Below, one piece after another: positions 7,285 through 16,385 of a stretch of 22,293 nucleotides of DNA. Source of the DNA: Clostridia bacterium (GTDB lineage: Bacteria > Bacillota_A > Clostridia > Christensenellales > Borkfalkiaceae); NCBI GenBank assembly GCA_017462505.1, contig JAFTQY010000040.1, positions 1-22,293 on the forward strand, written 5' to 3'. Below the pieces are notes generated by a model. The model was not told the origin of the DNA, ran no database searches, and saw only the letters and a list, made by a program, of their open reading frames with translations. How positions within the stretch are numbered: position 1 is the first letter of the stretch; each line of letters starts with the position of its first letter. Both the position numbers and the translations under genes were made by a program.

Positions 7285-9300
7285 GTGAAAGAAAAGCAAG
7301 AAACAAAACAAACCAAAAACGCGCGGGGCGAGAAAACAGCCCCCGCAAAAAGAGCTCGCACGAAAGAAAAAAGCCCGATGGGGACTTCGTTTGACGCTTT
7401 GTTTATCGAAAAGCCGCAATTGCAGCAGCCGAAAAAACGTCGCGCGGACAAGCCCCAAGCGGTAAAAACGGTAAAAGAGGAAAAATCGGAAACGGCGAAA
7501 AAGAAAATCGCGCCGCCGCGTAGCTCCAACAAAGATTTTAAAACGGAACAGCCCGTAAAAAAACAAAAACCCGTCCAAACCGAAAAGGCGGACAAGGGAA
7601 AACAGGCGGCAAAACCGACGGTAAAGCAATCGGGAAAGGGCAAAAAGGCTCGCCCCGTTAAAATCGTGTTTTTGGGCGGCGTTGGCGAAATCGGCAAAAA
7701 CATGACGGCGATCGAATACGCCAACGATATCGTGATTATCGACGCAGGGCTGACCTTCCCCAACGGCGAGGATATGCCTGGGGTGGATTCGGTCGTTCCC
7801 GATATCACCTATTTGGCGCAGAATAAAGACAAAATTCGCGGGGTATTGCTCACGCACGGGCACGAGGACCATATCGGCGGCGTACCCTATCTCATGAAAG
7901 AAATCAACGAAAACACCCCCATATACGGTACGAAACTGACGTTGATGCTCACGGACAACAAATTGCAGGAGCACAGCATCAAAAACGCGGTGCAACGGGT
8001 CGTACAGGCGGGCGAGCGGATTCAGCTCGGCGCGTTCGAGGTGGAATTTATCAACGTCAACCACTCGATTTCGGGCGCGTGCGCGTTGGCGATTCGCACC
8101 CCTAACGGCTTGATTTACCACAGTGGCGATTTCAAGATCGATTTGACCCCCGTCGCGGGCGAGCCTATCGATTTGAAACGGATCGCGGAGCTTGGCAAAG
8201 AGGGCGTGCTTTTGTATATGAGCGAATCGACGAATATCGAACGGCCCGGGTATACCATGAGCGAAACGGTGGTCGGGACAACGCTCGATCATTTATTCTC
8301 GGAAAACACAAACCGCCGCTTGATTATCGCGACGTTTGCATCCAACGTGCACAGATTGCAACAAATTATCGATTTGGCGGTAAAATACCGCAGAAAGGTG
8401 GCGCTTTCGGGGCGCAGTATGTTCAAGGTGGTAGAGGCAGCCGTAAAAATAGGCGAGCTGATCATTCCCGAGGGCGTTTTGATCGATATCGAAAAGACGA
8501 AAAACCTTTTCGACGGGGAACTGCTTATCGTATCGACGGGGTCGCAGGGCGAGCCCATGAGCGCGCTGACCCGTATGGCGTCGGGCGATTTTAACAAGGT
8601 CACGATCGGCACGAACGATACGATTATCATTTCGGCAAACCCGATTCCCGGCAACGAAAAAATGATTTACCGCGTTATCAACAACCTGTATAAAAAGGGA
8701 GCGCGGGTCGTGTACGAAAGCTTGGAAAAAATCCACGTTTCGGGGCATGCGTGTCAGGAAGAACACAAAATTTTGCACACGCTGTTAAAACCGAAATTCT
8801 TTATCCCCGTACACGGCGAATACCGTCATTTGAAACGTCACGCACAGCTTGCCGAAAGTATGGGCATGGCAGAACGCAATATCTTGATCACCGAAATCGG
8901 CAACTGCGTAGAGCTCACCGAAAACGAAATGAAATTCGGCGAAAACGTACAGGCGGGCACGCGCTTGATCGACGGCGAGGGCGTGGAGGACTACGGCACG
9001 AGCGAGGTGATGAAAGACCGCTTAAAGATGTCGGCGGACGGCGTGTTTACGGTCGCGCTTGCCGCTGCGGGGAACTACGTTATCAACGATCCCGTGATCG
9101 AGTCGCACGGCTGCGTGTTTACGGGCAAGGAAATGGAATGGGAGCTTCGTTCTGTGGTACAGCGTGCCGTGGAAAATTACGATTACGGCGCGGGCAATAA
9201 GGAAGAGCTGGTAAACTATATCCGCAAACAGCTTAGAAATTATTTCTTTAAAAAGACAAGACAAGCGCCCCTGATCGTGGTGTCTGTTTTGGACGTATAA
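7285..9300 (+). CDS. rnj: Ribonuclease J with a long basic N-terminal extension
   Basis: 671 residues; typical RNase J is about 550-560. The catalytic core begins near residue 126 (KIVFLGGVGEIGKN) and has the metallo-beta-lactamase signature HGHEDH (191-196), HSGD (from 279), a beta-CASP domain, GHACQEEH with H488, and PVHGEYRHL with H510. These are the zinc- and RNA-binding features of RNase J, a 5'-3' exo/endoribonuclease that matures and degrades RNA. The first 125 residues are low-complexity, rich in Lys, Ala, Pro and Gln, and probably disordered; they may bind RNA or partners. The start is GTG 7285. ATG 7378 in the same frame is an alternative that would shorten the tail by 31 residues. 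It leads a nine-gene co-directional run. Confidence 0.93.
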   Translation: MKEKQETKQTKNARGEKTAPAKRARTKEKSPMGTSFDALFIEKPQLQQPKKRRADKPQAVKTVKEEKSETAKKKIAPPRSSNKDFKTEQPVKKQKPVQTEKADKGKQAAKPTVKQSGKGKKARPVKIVFLGGVGEIGKNMTAIEYANDIVIIDAGLTFPNGEDMPGVDSVVPDITYLAQNKDKIRGVLLTHGHEDHIGGVPYLMKEINENTPIYGTKLTLMLTDNKLQEHSIKNAVQRVVQAGERIQLGAFEVEFINVNHSISGACALAIRTPNGLIYHSGDFKIDLTPVAGEPIDLKRIAELGKEGVLLYMSESTNIERPGYTMSETVVGTTLDHLFSENTNRRLIIATFASNVHRLQQIIDLAVKYRRKVALSGRSMFKVVEAAVKIGELIIPEGVLIDIEKTKNLFDGELLIVSTGSQGEPMSALTRMASGDFNKVTIGTNDTIIISANPIPGNEKMIYRVINNLYKKGARVVYESLEKIHVSGHACQEEHKILHTLLKPKFFIPVHGEYRHLKRHAQLAESMGMAERNILITEIGNCVELTENEMKFGENVQAGTRLIDGEGVEDYGTSEVMKDRLKMSADGVFTVALAAAGNYVINDPVIESHGCVFTGKEMEWELRSVVQRAVENYDYGAGNKEELVNYIRKQLRNYFFKKTRQAPLIVVSVLDV

Positions 9301-9319
9301 CACAAAAGGAAAAACGCAA

Positions 9320-9952
9320 ATGCAATATACGGCGTCTTTGGTAAAACTGAATATTGACGAGCGGATCATCGCTCGTCGCAAAGACGCCCTTGCGCGCGGT
9401 ATTCCCGTGGCGGACGACGAAACGTTGCAATTTTTACTGCTCACGCTCGCCGCGACAAAGCCTATGCGTATCTTGGAAATCGGTACGGCGGTCGGGCTTT
9501 CCACGATCGCTATGCTATACGAGTGTAAAAACGCCCGTATAACGACGATGGAACTGGAAGAGGAACGCTATCTCGAAGCAAAGCAAAACTTTGCGGATTT
9601 TGGCGTTTTAGACCGCGTAACGGCGCACCTTGGCGACGCGGGGGAGATCCTTGCGATGATGGACGGGGAATTTGACTTCGTATTTTTGGACGGACCGAAA
9701 GCGCAATACGAAAAATATCTGTTCGATTTAAAACGGCTGATGAAAAAGGGCGCGGTTTTGTTTGCAGACGACGTGCTGTTATACGGCTGGGTGAGCGGCG
9801 AAGAGCCCACGCCCCAAAAACGCCATTCTATCGTGGATAAGATACGTTCGTATCTGGAAACGGTGACGGCGGATAAAGATTTTATCACGTCCGTATTAAA
9901 CGTCGGGGACGGCGTTGCATTGTCGGTATATCGCGGCGGAAAAGAAGATTAA
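9320..9952 (+). CDS. trmR: SAM-dependent O-methyltransferase, probable tRNA 5-hydroxyuridine methyltransferase TrmR
   Basis: 210 residues with the class I methyltransferase motif EIGTAVGLS (53-61) and the FVFLDGPK motif (D124), with ADDVLLYGW after it, as in family-3 O-methyltransferases. Bacillus subtilis TrmR (YrrM) of this family methylates 5-hydroxyuridine at tRNA position 34 to 5-methoxyuridine. Its gene sits next to U32-family hydroxylation genes there, exactly as here (the U32 gene starts 16 nt later). Other members act on catechols or small metabolites, so the call depends on context. An AAAGGA site lies upstream of ATG 9320, 19 nt after the rnj stop. Confidence 0.8.
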   Translation: MQYTASLVKLNIDERIIARRKDALARGIPVADDETLQFLLLTLAATKPMRILEIGTAVGLSTIAMLYECKNARITTMELEEERYLEAKQNFADFGVLDRVTAHLGDAGEILAMMDGEFDFVFLDGPKAQYEKYLFDLKRLMKKGAVLFADDVLLYGWVSGEEPTPQKRHSIVDKIRSYLETVTADKDFITSVLNVGDGVALSVYRGGKED

Positions 9953-9967
9953 CGGAAGAGGTTGAAG

Positions 9968-11164
9968 ATGAAAGCAGAGCTTTTAGCGCCTGCGGGTAGC
10001 TATGCAAAAATGCGCACGGCGTTGTATTTTGGCGCGGACGCGGTATACGTCGGGGGGAAACAGTTTTCTCTCCGCGCGTTTGCGGACAATTTTTCCGTGG
10101 ACGAACTGCGCGAGGCGACGGCGTATGCCCACGGACTTGGCAAGAAAATATACGTAACGGCGAACGTCTTTGCGCGTAACGCCGATTTTTGCGTTTTAGA
10201 AAGCTATTTCAAAACCCTTGCGGATATAGGCGTAGACGCCGTAATTATCAGCGACCCCGGCGCGGTGTATATGGCGAAAAAAGCCGCGCCGAGCTTGGCG
10301 ATACACCTTTCTACGCAGGCAAACACGACGAATAAATACGCCGTAAAATTTTGGGCGGAGCAGGGCGTTTCGCGCGTGATCTTGGCGCGCGAGTTATCGA
10401 TAAAAGAGATCGCGGAGATCCACGAATTTGTGCCTCAAATGGAGCTGGAAACCTTTGTGCACGGCGCGATGTGCATATCGTACAGCGGCAGATGTCTTTT
10501 GTCCGATTATTTGGACGGGCGCTCGTCCAACCGCGGCGCGTGCGTGCAGTCCTGCCGTTGGCGTTACGAAGTGCGCGCGCTGAACGCGACCAACGGAAAA
10601 TCGGAATGGTTGCCGATCGAAGAGGACGGGCGGGGCACGTATATCTTTAACAGCAAGGATTTGAATATGCTCGCTTATCTTAAAGAGCTGGAAAACGCAG
10701 GCGTTTGCTCGTTTAAGATCGAGGGCAGAATGAAGAGCGGCTACTATTTGGCGACGGTCATCAACGCATACCGCCGCGCCATGGACGGGGAAGAGCTTTC
10801 CGCGTCTAAGCAGGAGCTTTTGGCGGTGGCACACCGCGAATATACACAGGCGTACATGCTTGGCGAAAACGGCGAAACGGTCAATTACGAGGACAGTCAA
10901 AGCCGCGGCGATTATATCTATATTGCCGACGTTTTGGGGGCTGAAAAGGGCTATATCAAAGCGGAAATGCGCAACCGTTTTAAGCAGGACGAGCTTTTAG
11001 AGGTGCTTTCGCCCGACGGGAATTTCACCAAGACGTTTGTTGCGGACGAAATTTACGACAGCCAAGGCGAAAGAGTAGACGACGCGAAACGGGTGCAGGA
11101 AATCTATACGATCAAATGCCCGTACGAATTACACGCGGGCGATTATCTGCGCCGCAGAGTATAA
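9968..11164 (+). CDS. trhP: U32-family protein, probable tRNA uridine hydroxylase TrhP
   Basis: 398 residues. It begins with the family opening MKAELLAPAGS and contains HGAMCISYSGRCLLSDY, RGACVQSCRWRY, and FKIEGRMKSGYY. Cysteines at 169, 176, 192 and 247 are placed like the four 4Fe-4S ligands of the relatives UbiU/UbiV, so an iron-sulfur cluster is likely (inference). TrhP proteins are needed to make 5-hydroxyuridine at tRNA position 34, the substrate of TrmR, whose gene is immediately upstream. The older name is peptidase U32/collagenase-like. ATG 9968 is preferred to the in-frame TTG at 9962 because the GGAAGAGG site (9954-9961) is well spaced for it. B. subtilis has two such genes here; this window has one. 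Confidence 0.85.
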   Translation: MKAELLAPAGSYAKMRTALYFGADAVYVGGKQFSLRAFADNFSVDELREATAYAHGLGKKIYVTANVFARNADFCVLESYFKTLADIGVDAVIISDPGAVYMAKKAAPSLAIHLSTQANTTNKYAVKFWAEQGVSRVILARELSIKEIAEIHEFVPQMELETFVHGAMCISYSGRCLLSDYLDGRSSNRGACVQSCRWRYEVRALNATNGKSEWLPIEEDGRGTYIFNSKDLNMLAYLKELENAGVCSFKIEGRMKSGYYLATVINAYRRAMDGEELSASKQELLAVAHREYTQAYMLGENGETVNYEDSQSRGDYIYIADVLGAEKGYIKAEMRNRFKQDELLEVLSPDGNFTKTFVADEIYDSQGERVDDAKRVQEIYTIKCPYELHAGDYLRRRV

Positions 11165-11177
11165 AGGGGAAGACAAA

Positions 11178-12173
11178 ATGAAAAAGAAAATACTGTTGAT
11201 CGCCACGGGCGGCACGATCGCGTCCCATTCGGGCGCGCAGGGGTTGATCCCCGAGATCGCCGCAGAGGGCTTGTTAAAATGCGTTCCCGAAATTTTTGAT
11301 TTTTGCGAGCCGAGCGCGATACAAATTTACAATATCGACAGCACGAACGTAACGCCCGATCATTGGGTACGTCTTGCGACGACCATTCGCGAAAATTACG
11401 ATCAATACGACGGGTTTGTGGTCTGTCACGGCACGGATACCATGTCGTACACGGCGGCGATGATTTCGTACATGGTACAACATTCGCCCAAGCCCATCGT
11501 GTTTACGGGCTCGCAACAGCCGATCGACAAGGAGGACACCGACGGGCGTATCAATTTACGCGACAGCTTTTTATATGCGGCGTCCGATAACGCCGCCGAC
11601 GTCGTGATCGTGTTCCAAGGCAAGGTGATCGCGGGCACGAAAGCGAAAAAGATCAGAACGAAAAGCTTTAACGCGTTTACCAGCGTGGATTTTCCCAACC
11701 TTGCCGTGATCCGCGACGGGCGTATTATTCAGTATATCACCACACCCAAACAGGACAAGCCCGAATTTTACTTGACCTTAAACGAAAAGGTGGGGCTTTT
11801 GACCTTGACCCCGGGCGCGCGAAAGGAAATTTTGGACGCGTATTTCCGTATCTACGACGCGGTGGTTTTGTCGGGCTACGGCACGGGCGGTATCCCCGAG
11901 GGGGACTATTACGGCTTTTACGAAACGATCGAAAGCTGGGAGCGAAAGGGCAAGACCTTGGTCGTGACTACGCAGGTCCAACAAGAGGGCAGCGATATGA
12001 ACGTGTATCGCGTGGGCAGGGGTTGGAAAAACCGCTTTGAACTGCTCGAAAGCTATTCCATGACGTACGAGAGCATCATCACCAAGCTCATGTGGATTTT
12101 GGCGCAGGTACAAGGTGACGACAAGGTGCGCGAGCTGTTCTATAAAACGGTAAATTACGATTTGATCGGTTGA
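11178..12173 (+). CDS. Cytoplasmic L-asparaginase (type I-like)
   Basis: 331 residues without a signal peptide. The first strand carries ATGGTIAS with the nucleophile-type T13. The second motif HGTDTM gives T86 and D87, the Thr-Asp pair of the asparaginase/glutaminase family. DGRINLRDSF and a Lys in GTKAKK complete the active-site pattern. The reaction is Asn to Asp plus ammonia. It follows the tRNA-modification pair by 13 nt and precedes two peptidase genes, which fits use of peptide-derived amino acids. Aspartate produced this way could feed C4-dicarboxylate metabolism, though that link to the left-edge genes is speculation. Confidence 0.9.
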   Translation: MKKKILLIATGGTIASHSGAQGLIPEIAAEGLLKCVPEIFDFCEPSAIQIYNIDSTNVTPDHWVRLATTIRENYDQYDGFVVCHGTDTMSYTAAMISYMVQHSPKPIVFTGSQQPIDKEDTDGRINLRDSFLYAASDNAADVVIVFQGKVIAGTKAKKIRTKSFNAFTSVDFPNLAVIRDGRIIQYITTPKQDKPEFYLTLNEKVGLLTLTPGARKEILDAYFRIYDAVVLSGYGTGGIPEGDYYGFYETIESWERKGKTLVVTTQVQQEGSDMNVYRVGRGWKNRFELLESYSMTYESIITKLMWILAQVQGDDKVRELFYKTVNYDLIG

Positions 12174-12191
12174 TCGTTTCACGGAGAGAAT

Positions 12192-13901
12192 ATGAAAAAG
12201 GAACTGAAAACTTTTGCGGATATCGAATACGTCCGCCCCGATTTTGACGGGTTGAAAGCCTTTTACGAGGCTTTGAACGCACGTATTGCGGCGGCGAAAT
12301 CCTACGACGAGGTAAAGCGTTGTATCTTGGACGAGGAAGAATATTCTTCGCATATCAACACCATGGTGACGGTGGTGGAAATCCGCCATACCGTCGATAC
12401 GAGCGACGAATTTTACGACAAGGAATCGGAATATATTCACCGCGCTCTTACCGAGGCGATGCCATATATGCAGGCTTTTAATTTGTCCCTTTTGTCCTGT
12501 CCTTTCAAAGCGGAAATCGACAAGGAATACGGCACGCAGTTTTTAAAGGCGGTCAAGCTGGGCGCGGACAGCTTTTGCAAAAAGAACGTGCCCTTAATGC
12601 AGGAAGAAAACGAGCTGACCAACCGTTATCAAAAACTGACGGCGGCTTGCAAAATCCCCTTTGACGGCGGCGAGCATAACCTGTTTGGGATTTTGAAATA
12701 TTTTTCCGATCCCGATAGAGAAGTGCGCAAAAAGGCGGCAAAGCTGTACGCGGACTTCTTTGAAAAGAACGACAAAGAACTGGGCGAGATTTTCGACCGT
12801 TTGGTAAAAATTCGCCATGAAATGGGCAAAAATATGGGTTTTGCCAACTTTATTCCGCTTGGGTATATGCAGCAGGGGCGCATGGACTACGACGAAAAGG
12901 ACGTGGCGGCGTTTCGCCAGCAGGTTTTGGAAGAGATTGTGCCGTTCTGCGAAAAGCTGTATAAGGCGCAGGCAAAACGTATCGGCGTGGATAAAATCCG
13001 CTATTACGACGAACAATTGATCTTTTTGGGTGGCAACGCCGTTCCGATCGGCGATAGCAAATATCTTGTCGAGCAGGCGCAAAAAATGTACCGCGATATG
13101 AGCGCGGAAACGGGCGAATTTATCGATTTTATGATCGAGCACGAGCTGATGGATTTGGACAACAAGCCCAACAAAGCGGCGACGGGGTACATGACCGCGC
13201 TCAACGATTACAAAGCGCCTTTTGTATATTCCTGTTTTAACGGAACGACGGGGGACGTGGACGTGCTCACGCATGAAATGGGGCATGCGTTCGCGGGGTA
13301 TATGGCGATGCGGCATCAGCCCTTGCAGGCGCTGTGGAGCGAGTCTACCGATATCGCCGAGATACATTCTATGTCCATGGAACAATTCGCCTATCCGTAC
13401 GCGGAGCTCTTCTTCGGCGACAAGGCGGAGCAGTACCGTTTTCAGCATTTGCAGGAGGCGATCACGTTCGTACCGTTCGGCGTTGCGGTGGACGAATTTC
13501 AGCATATCGTATACGAAAACCCCGATATGCCCCCTGCCGAGCGCACGGCGGCGTGGAGCGCGCTTGAAAAGAAATATATGCCTTGGCGGGATTACGGTGA
13601 GGATAACGAATTTTTCACGCGCGGCGGTTGGTGGTATCATAAATTGCATATTTATCACTATCCGTTCTATTATATCAATTACACGCTGACGACGATGGGA
13701 GCGATGGAATTTAAGAAGAAAATGGCGACGGATAAGGCGGCGTGTTGGCAGGATTATATGACCCTTTGCAAGGTAGGCGGTTCGCTGGGATATTTGGATA
13801 CCTTAAAGGCGGCAAACCTTGCCGTGCCCTTTGAAAAGGGTGGCGTAAAGTGCGCTATATCCTACGCAATAGAGATTTTAAACAAACAGATCGAGGAGTA
13901 A
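12192..13901 (+). CDS. M3-family oligoendopeptidase (zinc)
   Basis: 569 residues, cytoplasmic. The zinc motif HEMGH (361-365) is followed 25 residues later by E390 in STDIAEIHSMSME, the third ligand spacing expected for M3 peptidases. A GGWWYHKLHIYHYPFYYINY segment supplies the conserved Tyr/His residues near the active site. Such PepF-type enzymes cut short internal peptides. A GGAGAG site (12182-12187) precedes ATG 12192, 18 nt after the asparaginase stop. Confidence 0.92.
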   Translation: MKKELKTFADIEYVRPDFDGLKAFYEALNARIAAAKSYDEVKRCILDEEEYSSHINTMVTVVEIRHTVDTSDEFYDKESEYIHRALTEAMPYMQAFNLSLLSCPFKAEIDKEYGTQFLKAVKLGADSFCKKNVPLMQEENELTNRYQKLTAACKIPFDGGEHNLFGILKYFSDPDREVRKKAAKLYADFFEKNDKELGEIFDRLVKIRHEMGKNMGFANFIPLGYMQQGRMDYDEKDVAAFRQQVLEEIVPFCEKLYKAQAKRIGVDKIRYYDEQLIFLGGNAVPIGDSKYLVEQAQKMYRDMSAETGEFIDFMIEHELMDLDNKPNKAATGYMTALNDYKAPFVYSCFNGTTGDVDVLTHEMGHAFAGYMAMRHQPLQALWSESTDIAEIHSMSMEQFAYPYAELFFGDKAEQYRFQHLQEAITFVPFGVAVDEFQHIVYENPDMPPAERTAAWSALEKKYMPWRDYGEDNEFFTRGGWWYHKLHIYHYPFYYINYTLTTMGAMEFKKKMATDKAACWQDYMTLCKVGGSLGYLDTLKAANLAVPFEKGGVKCAISYAIEILNKQIEE

Positions 13902-13904
13902 ATT

Positions 13905-15131
13905 ATGAGAAAATCGCAACTGAAAAAATACGCAAAACTGATTGTAAAAATAGGCTTGAACGTCAAGAAAGGGCAGACGGTATTCGTTGCCGCAGGGCTT
14001 GATCAACCCGATTTTATCACGATGGTCGTGGAAGAATGTTACAAGGCGGGCGCAAGCGAGGTGTACGTGGAATGGAGTCACCAACCCGTTTCCAAGCTCA
14101 ACGCGCAGTACCGCAGCTTAGAATCCCTGTCAAGCCTTTCCCCGTGGGAGCTTGCCAAGTGGGAATTTAAGGCGAAAAATTATTCCTGTCGCTTATTTAT
14201 CGAATCCTCCGACCCCGACGGCATGAACGGCGTCGATCAGGAAAAGATGAGCAAAGCCCGTCAGGCGACCTATCCGCAGATCAAGCCTTTCCGTCAGCAA
14301 ATGGAAAACAGGCATCAATGGTGTATTGCGGCTGTGCCCGGCAAGGCGTGGGCGAAAAAGGTTTTCCCCGATCTTTCCGAAGGCAAAGCCGTCGAGGCTA
14401 TGTGGCAGGCGATCTTACACGCGGCGCGTGCCGACGGTAAAAACCCCTTGCAGGCATGGAAAGACCACAACGCCGATCTTCGCGCGCGCTGTGATTATCT
14501 CAATGCGCTGGGGCTTAAATATCTGGAATATAAGAGCGAAAACGGCACGGATTTGACGGTGGAGCTTTTGCCCGACGGCGTGTTTACGGGGGGTATCGAA
14601 AAGACCTTAAAAGGCAGAGCGTTTAACCCCAATATTCCTACGGAAGAGGTTTTCACCTCGCCCAAGGCGGGCGCGGCGGAGGGGATCGTGTATTCGTCCA
14701 AACCGCTCTCGTATATGGGCGAGTTGATCGATAATTTCTCGCTCCGCTTTGAAAACGGCAAGGTCGTAGAGGTGAAAGCGGAAAAGGGCGAGGCTCTCTT
14801 GCAAAAAATGGTTTCGATGGACGAGGGCGCGGGAAAGCTCGGCGAATGTGCTTTGATTCCGTACACGTCCCCGATCAATCAATCGGGCGTGCTGTTTTTC
14901 AACACGTTGTTCGACGAAAACGCATGCTGTCATTTTGCGGTCGGGCATGGGTTTAACGAGTGCTTAAAGGGCTTTGAAAAATTGACGGACGAAGAGATCA
15001 AGGCGCGTGGGATCAACGATAGCATGATCCACGTCGATTTCATGATCGGCACAGCGGATTTGTCCATCGTCGGCATCAAAGAAAACGGCGAACGCGTACA
15101 AATCTTTAAAGACGGCGTTTGGGCGTTTTAA
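13905..15131 (+). CDS. M29-family metallo-aminopeptidase
   Basis: 408 residues. It matches the thermophilic-aminopeptidase family, with N-terminal half KIGLNVKKGQ and metal-ligand candidates E248 (IPTEEVF), E314 (KLGE), H343 (CCHFA), H376 and D378 (HVDFMIGT). H348 (VGHGF) is also conserved. These enzymes use two metal ions (Co2+ or Zn2+) to remove N-terminal residues from peptides, and would finish products of the M3 enzyme encoded just upstream. Only 3 nt separate the two genes, and the GAGGAG ribosome site overlaps the end of the M3 gene, so they are probably translationally coupled. A small inverted repeat (TTTGGGC 15118-15124, GCCCAAA 15134-15140) spans the stop. Confidence 0.9.
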   Translation: MRKSQLKKYAKLIVKIGLNVKKGQTVFVAAGLDQPDFITMVVEECYKAGASEVYVEWSHQPVSKLNAQYRSLESLSSLSPWELAKWEFKAKNYSCRLFIESSDPDGMNGVDQEKMSKARQATYPQIKPFRQQMENRHQWCIAAVPGKAWAKKVFPDLSEGKAVEAMWQAILHAARADGKNPLQAWKDHNADLRARCDYLNALGLKYLEYKSENGTDLTVELLPDGVFTGGIEKTLKGRAFNPNIPTEEVFTSPKAGAAEGIVYSSKPLSYMGELIDNFSLRFENGKVVEVKAEKGEALLQKMVSMDEGAGKLGECALIPYTSPINQSGVLFFNTLFDENACCHFAVGHGFNECLKGFEKLTDEEIKARGINDSMIHVDFMIGTADLSIVGIKENGERVQIFKDGVWAF

Positions 15132-15179
15132 TTGCCCAAATTTGCGGTATAAATAATAAAAACAAAGAAGGTATTACCT

Positions 15180-16367
15180 ATGACGAAAATAGATATTTTT
15201 TCGGGATTTCTCGGCGCGGGAAAAACGACGCTGATCAAAAAGCTGATCAAAGAGGCATACGCAGGCGAAAAGGTCGTCTTGATCGAAAACGAGTTTGGCG
15301 AAATCGGCATTGACGGCGGATTTTTACAGGACGCGGGGATCAATATTACCGAAATGAATTCGGGCTGTATCTGCTGTTCGCTCGTCGGGGATTTTTCCAA
15401 GGCGTTGCAACAGGTTGTGGCGCAGTACGCTCCCGAGCGTATCGTGATCGAGCCGTCGGGCGTTGGAAAGCTCAGCGACGTTATCAAAGCGGTGAAAAAC
15501 GCGGGGATCGACGGACAGCTTAACGCTTTTTGTACGGTCGTAGACGCGGGGAAATGCAAAATGTATCTTCGCAACTTCGGCGAATTTTTCGGCGATCAGG
15601 TGGAACATGCAAGCTGTATTATCCTTTCGCATACCGACAAGGTTTCCGAAGAAAAGCTTGCAACGGCGGTGGCGTTATTAAAAGAAAAGAACGCTACGGC
15701 AACGGTTGTAACGGCGGCTTGGGACAGCCTTGACGGCAAGGCGATCTTGGCGGCAATGGAACGCAAGGACAGCCTGCAAACGGAGATTGACCGCCTGTCT
15801 GCGGAGGTGGAACACCACCACGAACACCATGGGCATCACCACGATCACCATGATCACGAACACGATCATGAGCATGAACATCATCACGATCACCACGATC
15901 ACCATGACCATGAACACGATCACGAGCATGAACATCATCACCATGATCACGAACACGATCACGAGCATGAACATCATCACCATGATCACGAACACGATCA
16001 CGAGCATGAAGAGTGTCACGACCCGAATTGTTCCTGTCATCATCACGATCACCACGGTCATCACGATCACCACGGTCACGGACATCACCATGCGGACGAC
16101 GTGTTCACGAGCTGGGGCAAGGAAACGACGCGCAAATACACGAAAGAAGAGCTTATTGATATCCTGCAAGAAATTCAGCACGAACACGAATACGGCACGG
16201 TGCTCCGCGCCAAGGGTATCGTAGCGGGCGAAAACGGTTGGTTGCATTTTGACTACGTACCGGGCGAACCCGACGTGCGCGACGGCGGCGCGGGGGTCAC
16301 GGGCAGACTTTGCGTGATCGGTTGCAACCTCAACGAAAACGCGCTGAAAGAGCTTTTCAAAATCTGA
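15180..16367 (+). CDS. COG0523 (CobW/Zng1-type) metallochaperone GTPase with a large His-rich tract
   Basis: 395 residues. Walker A GFLGAGKTT (9-17), ENEFGE switch segment, the family's metal-binding CICC (63-66), and EPSG Walker B region. The nucleotide-specificity motif reads SHTD rather than the usual NKxD. Residues 212-304 contain more than fifty His, mixed with Asp and Glu, plus a CHDPNCSC segment, between the GTPase and the CobW C-terminal domain (HEYGTVLRAKG onward). Such insertions bind Zn2+ or Co2+/Ni2+. Family members deliver metal to client metalloenzymes at GTP cost. Here two metallopeptidase genes lie directly upstream, making them plausible clients. The gene ends with tandem in-frame stops TGA TAA. 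Confidence 0.9.
   Translation: MTKIDIFSGFLGAGKTTLIKKLIKEAYAGEKVVLIENEFGEIGIDGGFLQDAGINITEMNSGCICCSLVGDFSKALQQVVAQYAPERIVIEPSGVGKLSDVIKAVKNAGIDGQLNAFCTVVDAGKCKMYLRNFGEFFGDQVEHASCIILSHTDKVSEEKLATAVALLKEKNATATVVTAAWDSLDGKAILAAMERKDSLQTEIDRLSAEVEHHHEHHGHHHDHHDHEHDHEHEHHHDHHDHHDHEHDHEHEHHHHDHEHDHEHEHHHHDHEHDHEHEECHDPNCSCHHHDHHGHHDHHGHGHHHADDVFTSWGKETTRKYTKEELIDILQEIQHEHEYGTVLRAKGIVAGENGWLHFDYVPGEPDVRDGGAGVTGRLCVIGCNLNENALKELFKI
15858..16010 (+). repeat. 39-bp tandem repeat inside the His-rich tract
   Basis: A 39-bp unit starting GAACACGATCACGAG occurs at 15912 and 15951 with identical sequence, and its first 21 bp recur at 15990. A diverged, longer copy starts at 15858. Each unit encodes 13 residues (EHDHEHEHHHHDH). 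The exact identity at synonymous sites points to recent expansion by slippage or unequal recombination, in steps that keep the frame. Confidence 0.92.
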
Positions 16368-16385
16368 TAAAAGAAGGAAAACGAT

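Noticed and set aside
9962..9967. TTG start for the U32 gene
   Set aside because: It lies directly after the GGAAGAGG site, too close for initiation; ATG 9968 has correct spacing.
15118..15140. TTTGGGC/GCCCAAA hairpin at the end of the M29 gene as a terminator
   Set aside because: The stem is short, overlaps the stop codon and is followed by only three T before TTTGCGG. The next gene has no clear promoter of its own, so read-through is more likely.
15810..16091. Direct repeats resembling a CRISPR array or satellite
   Set aside because: The units are contiguous without spacers and encode the in-frame His/Asp/Glu tract of the metallochaperone.
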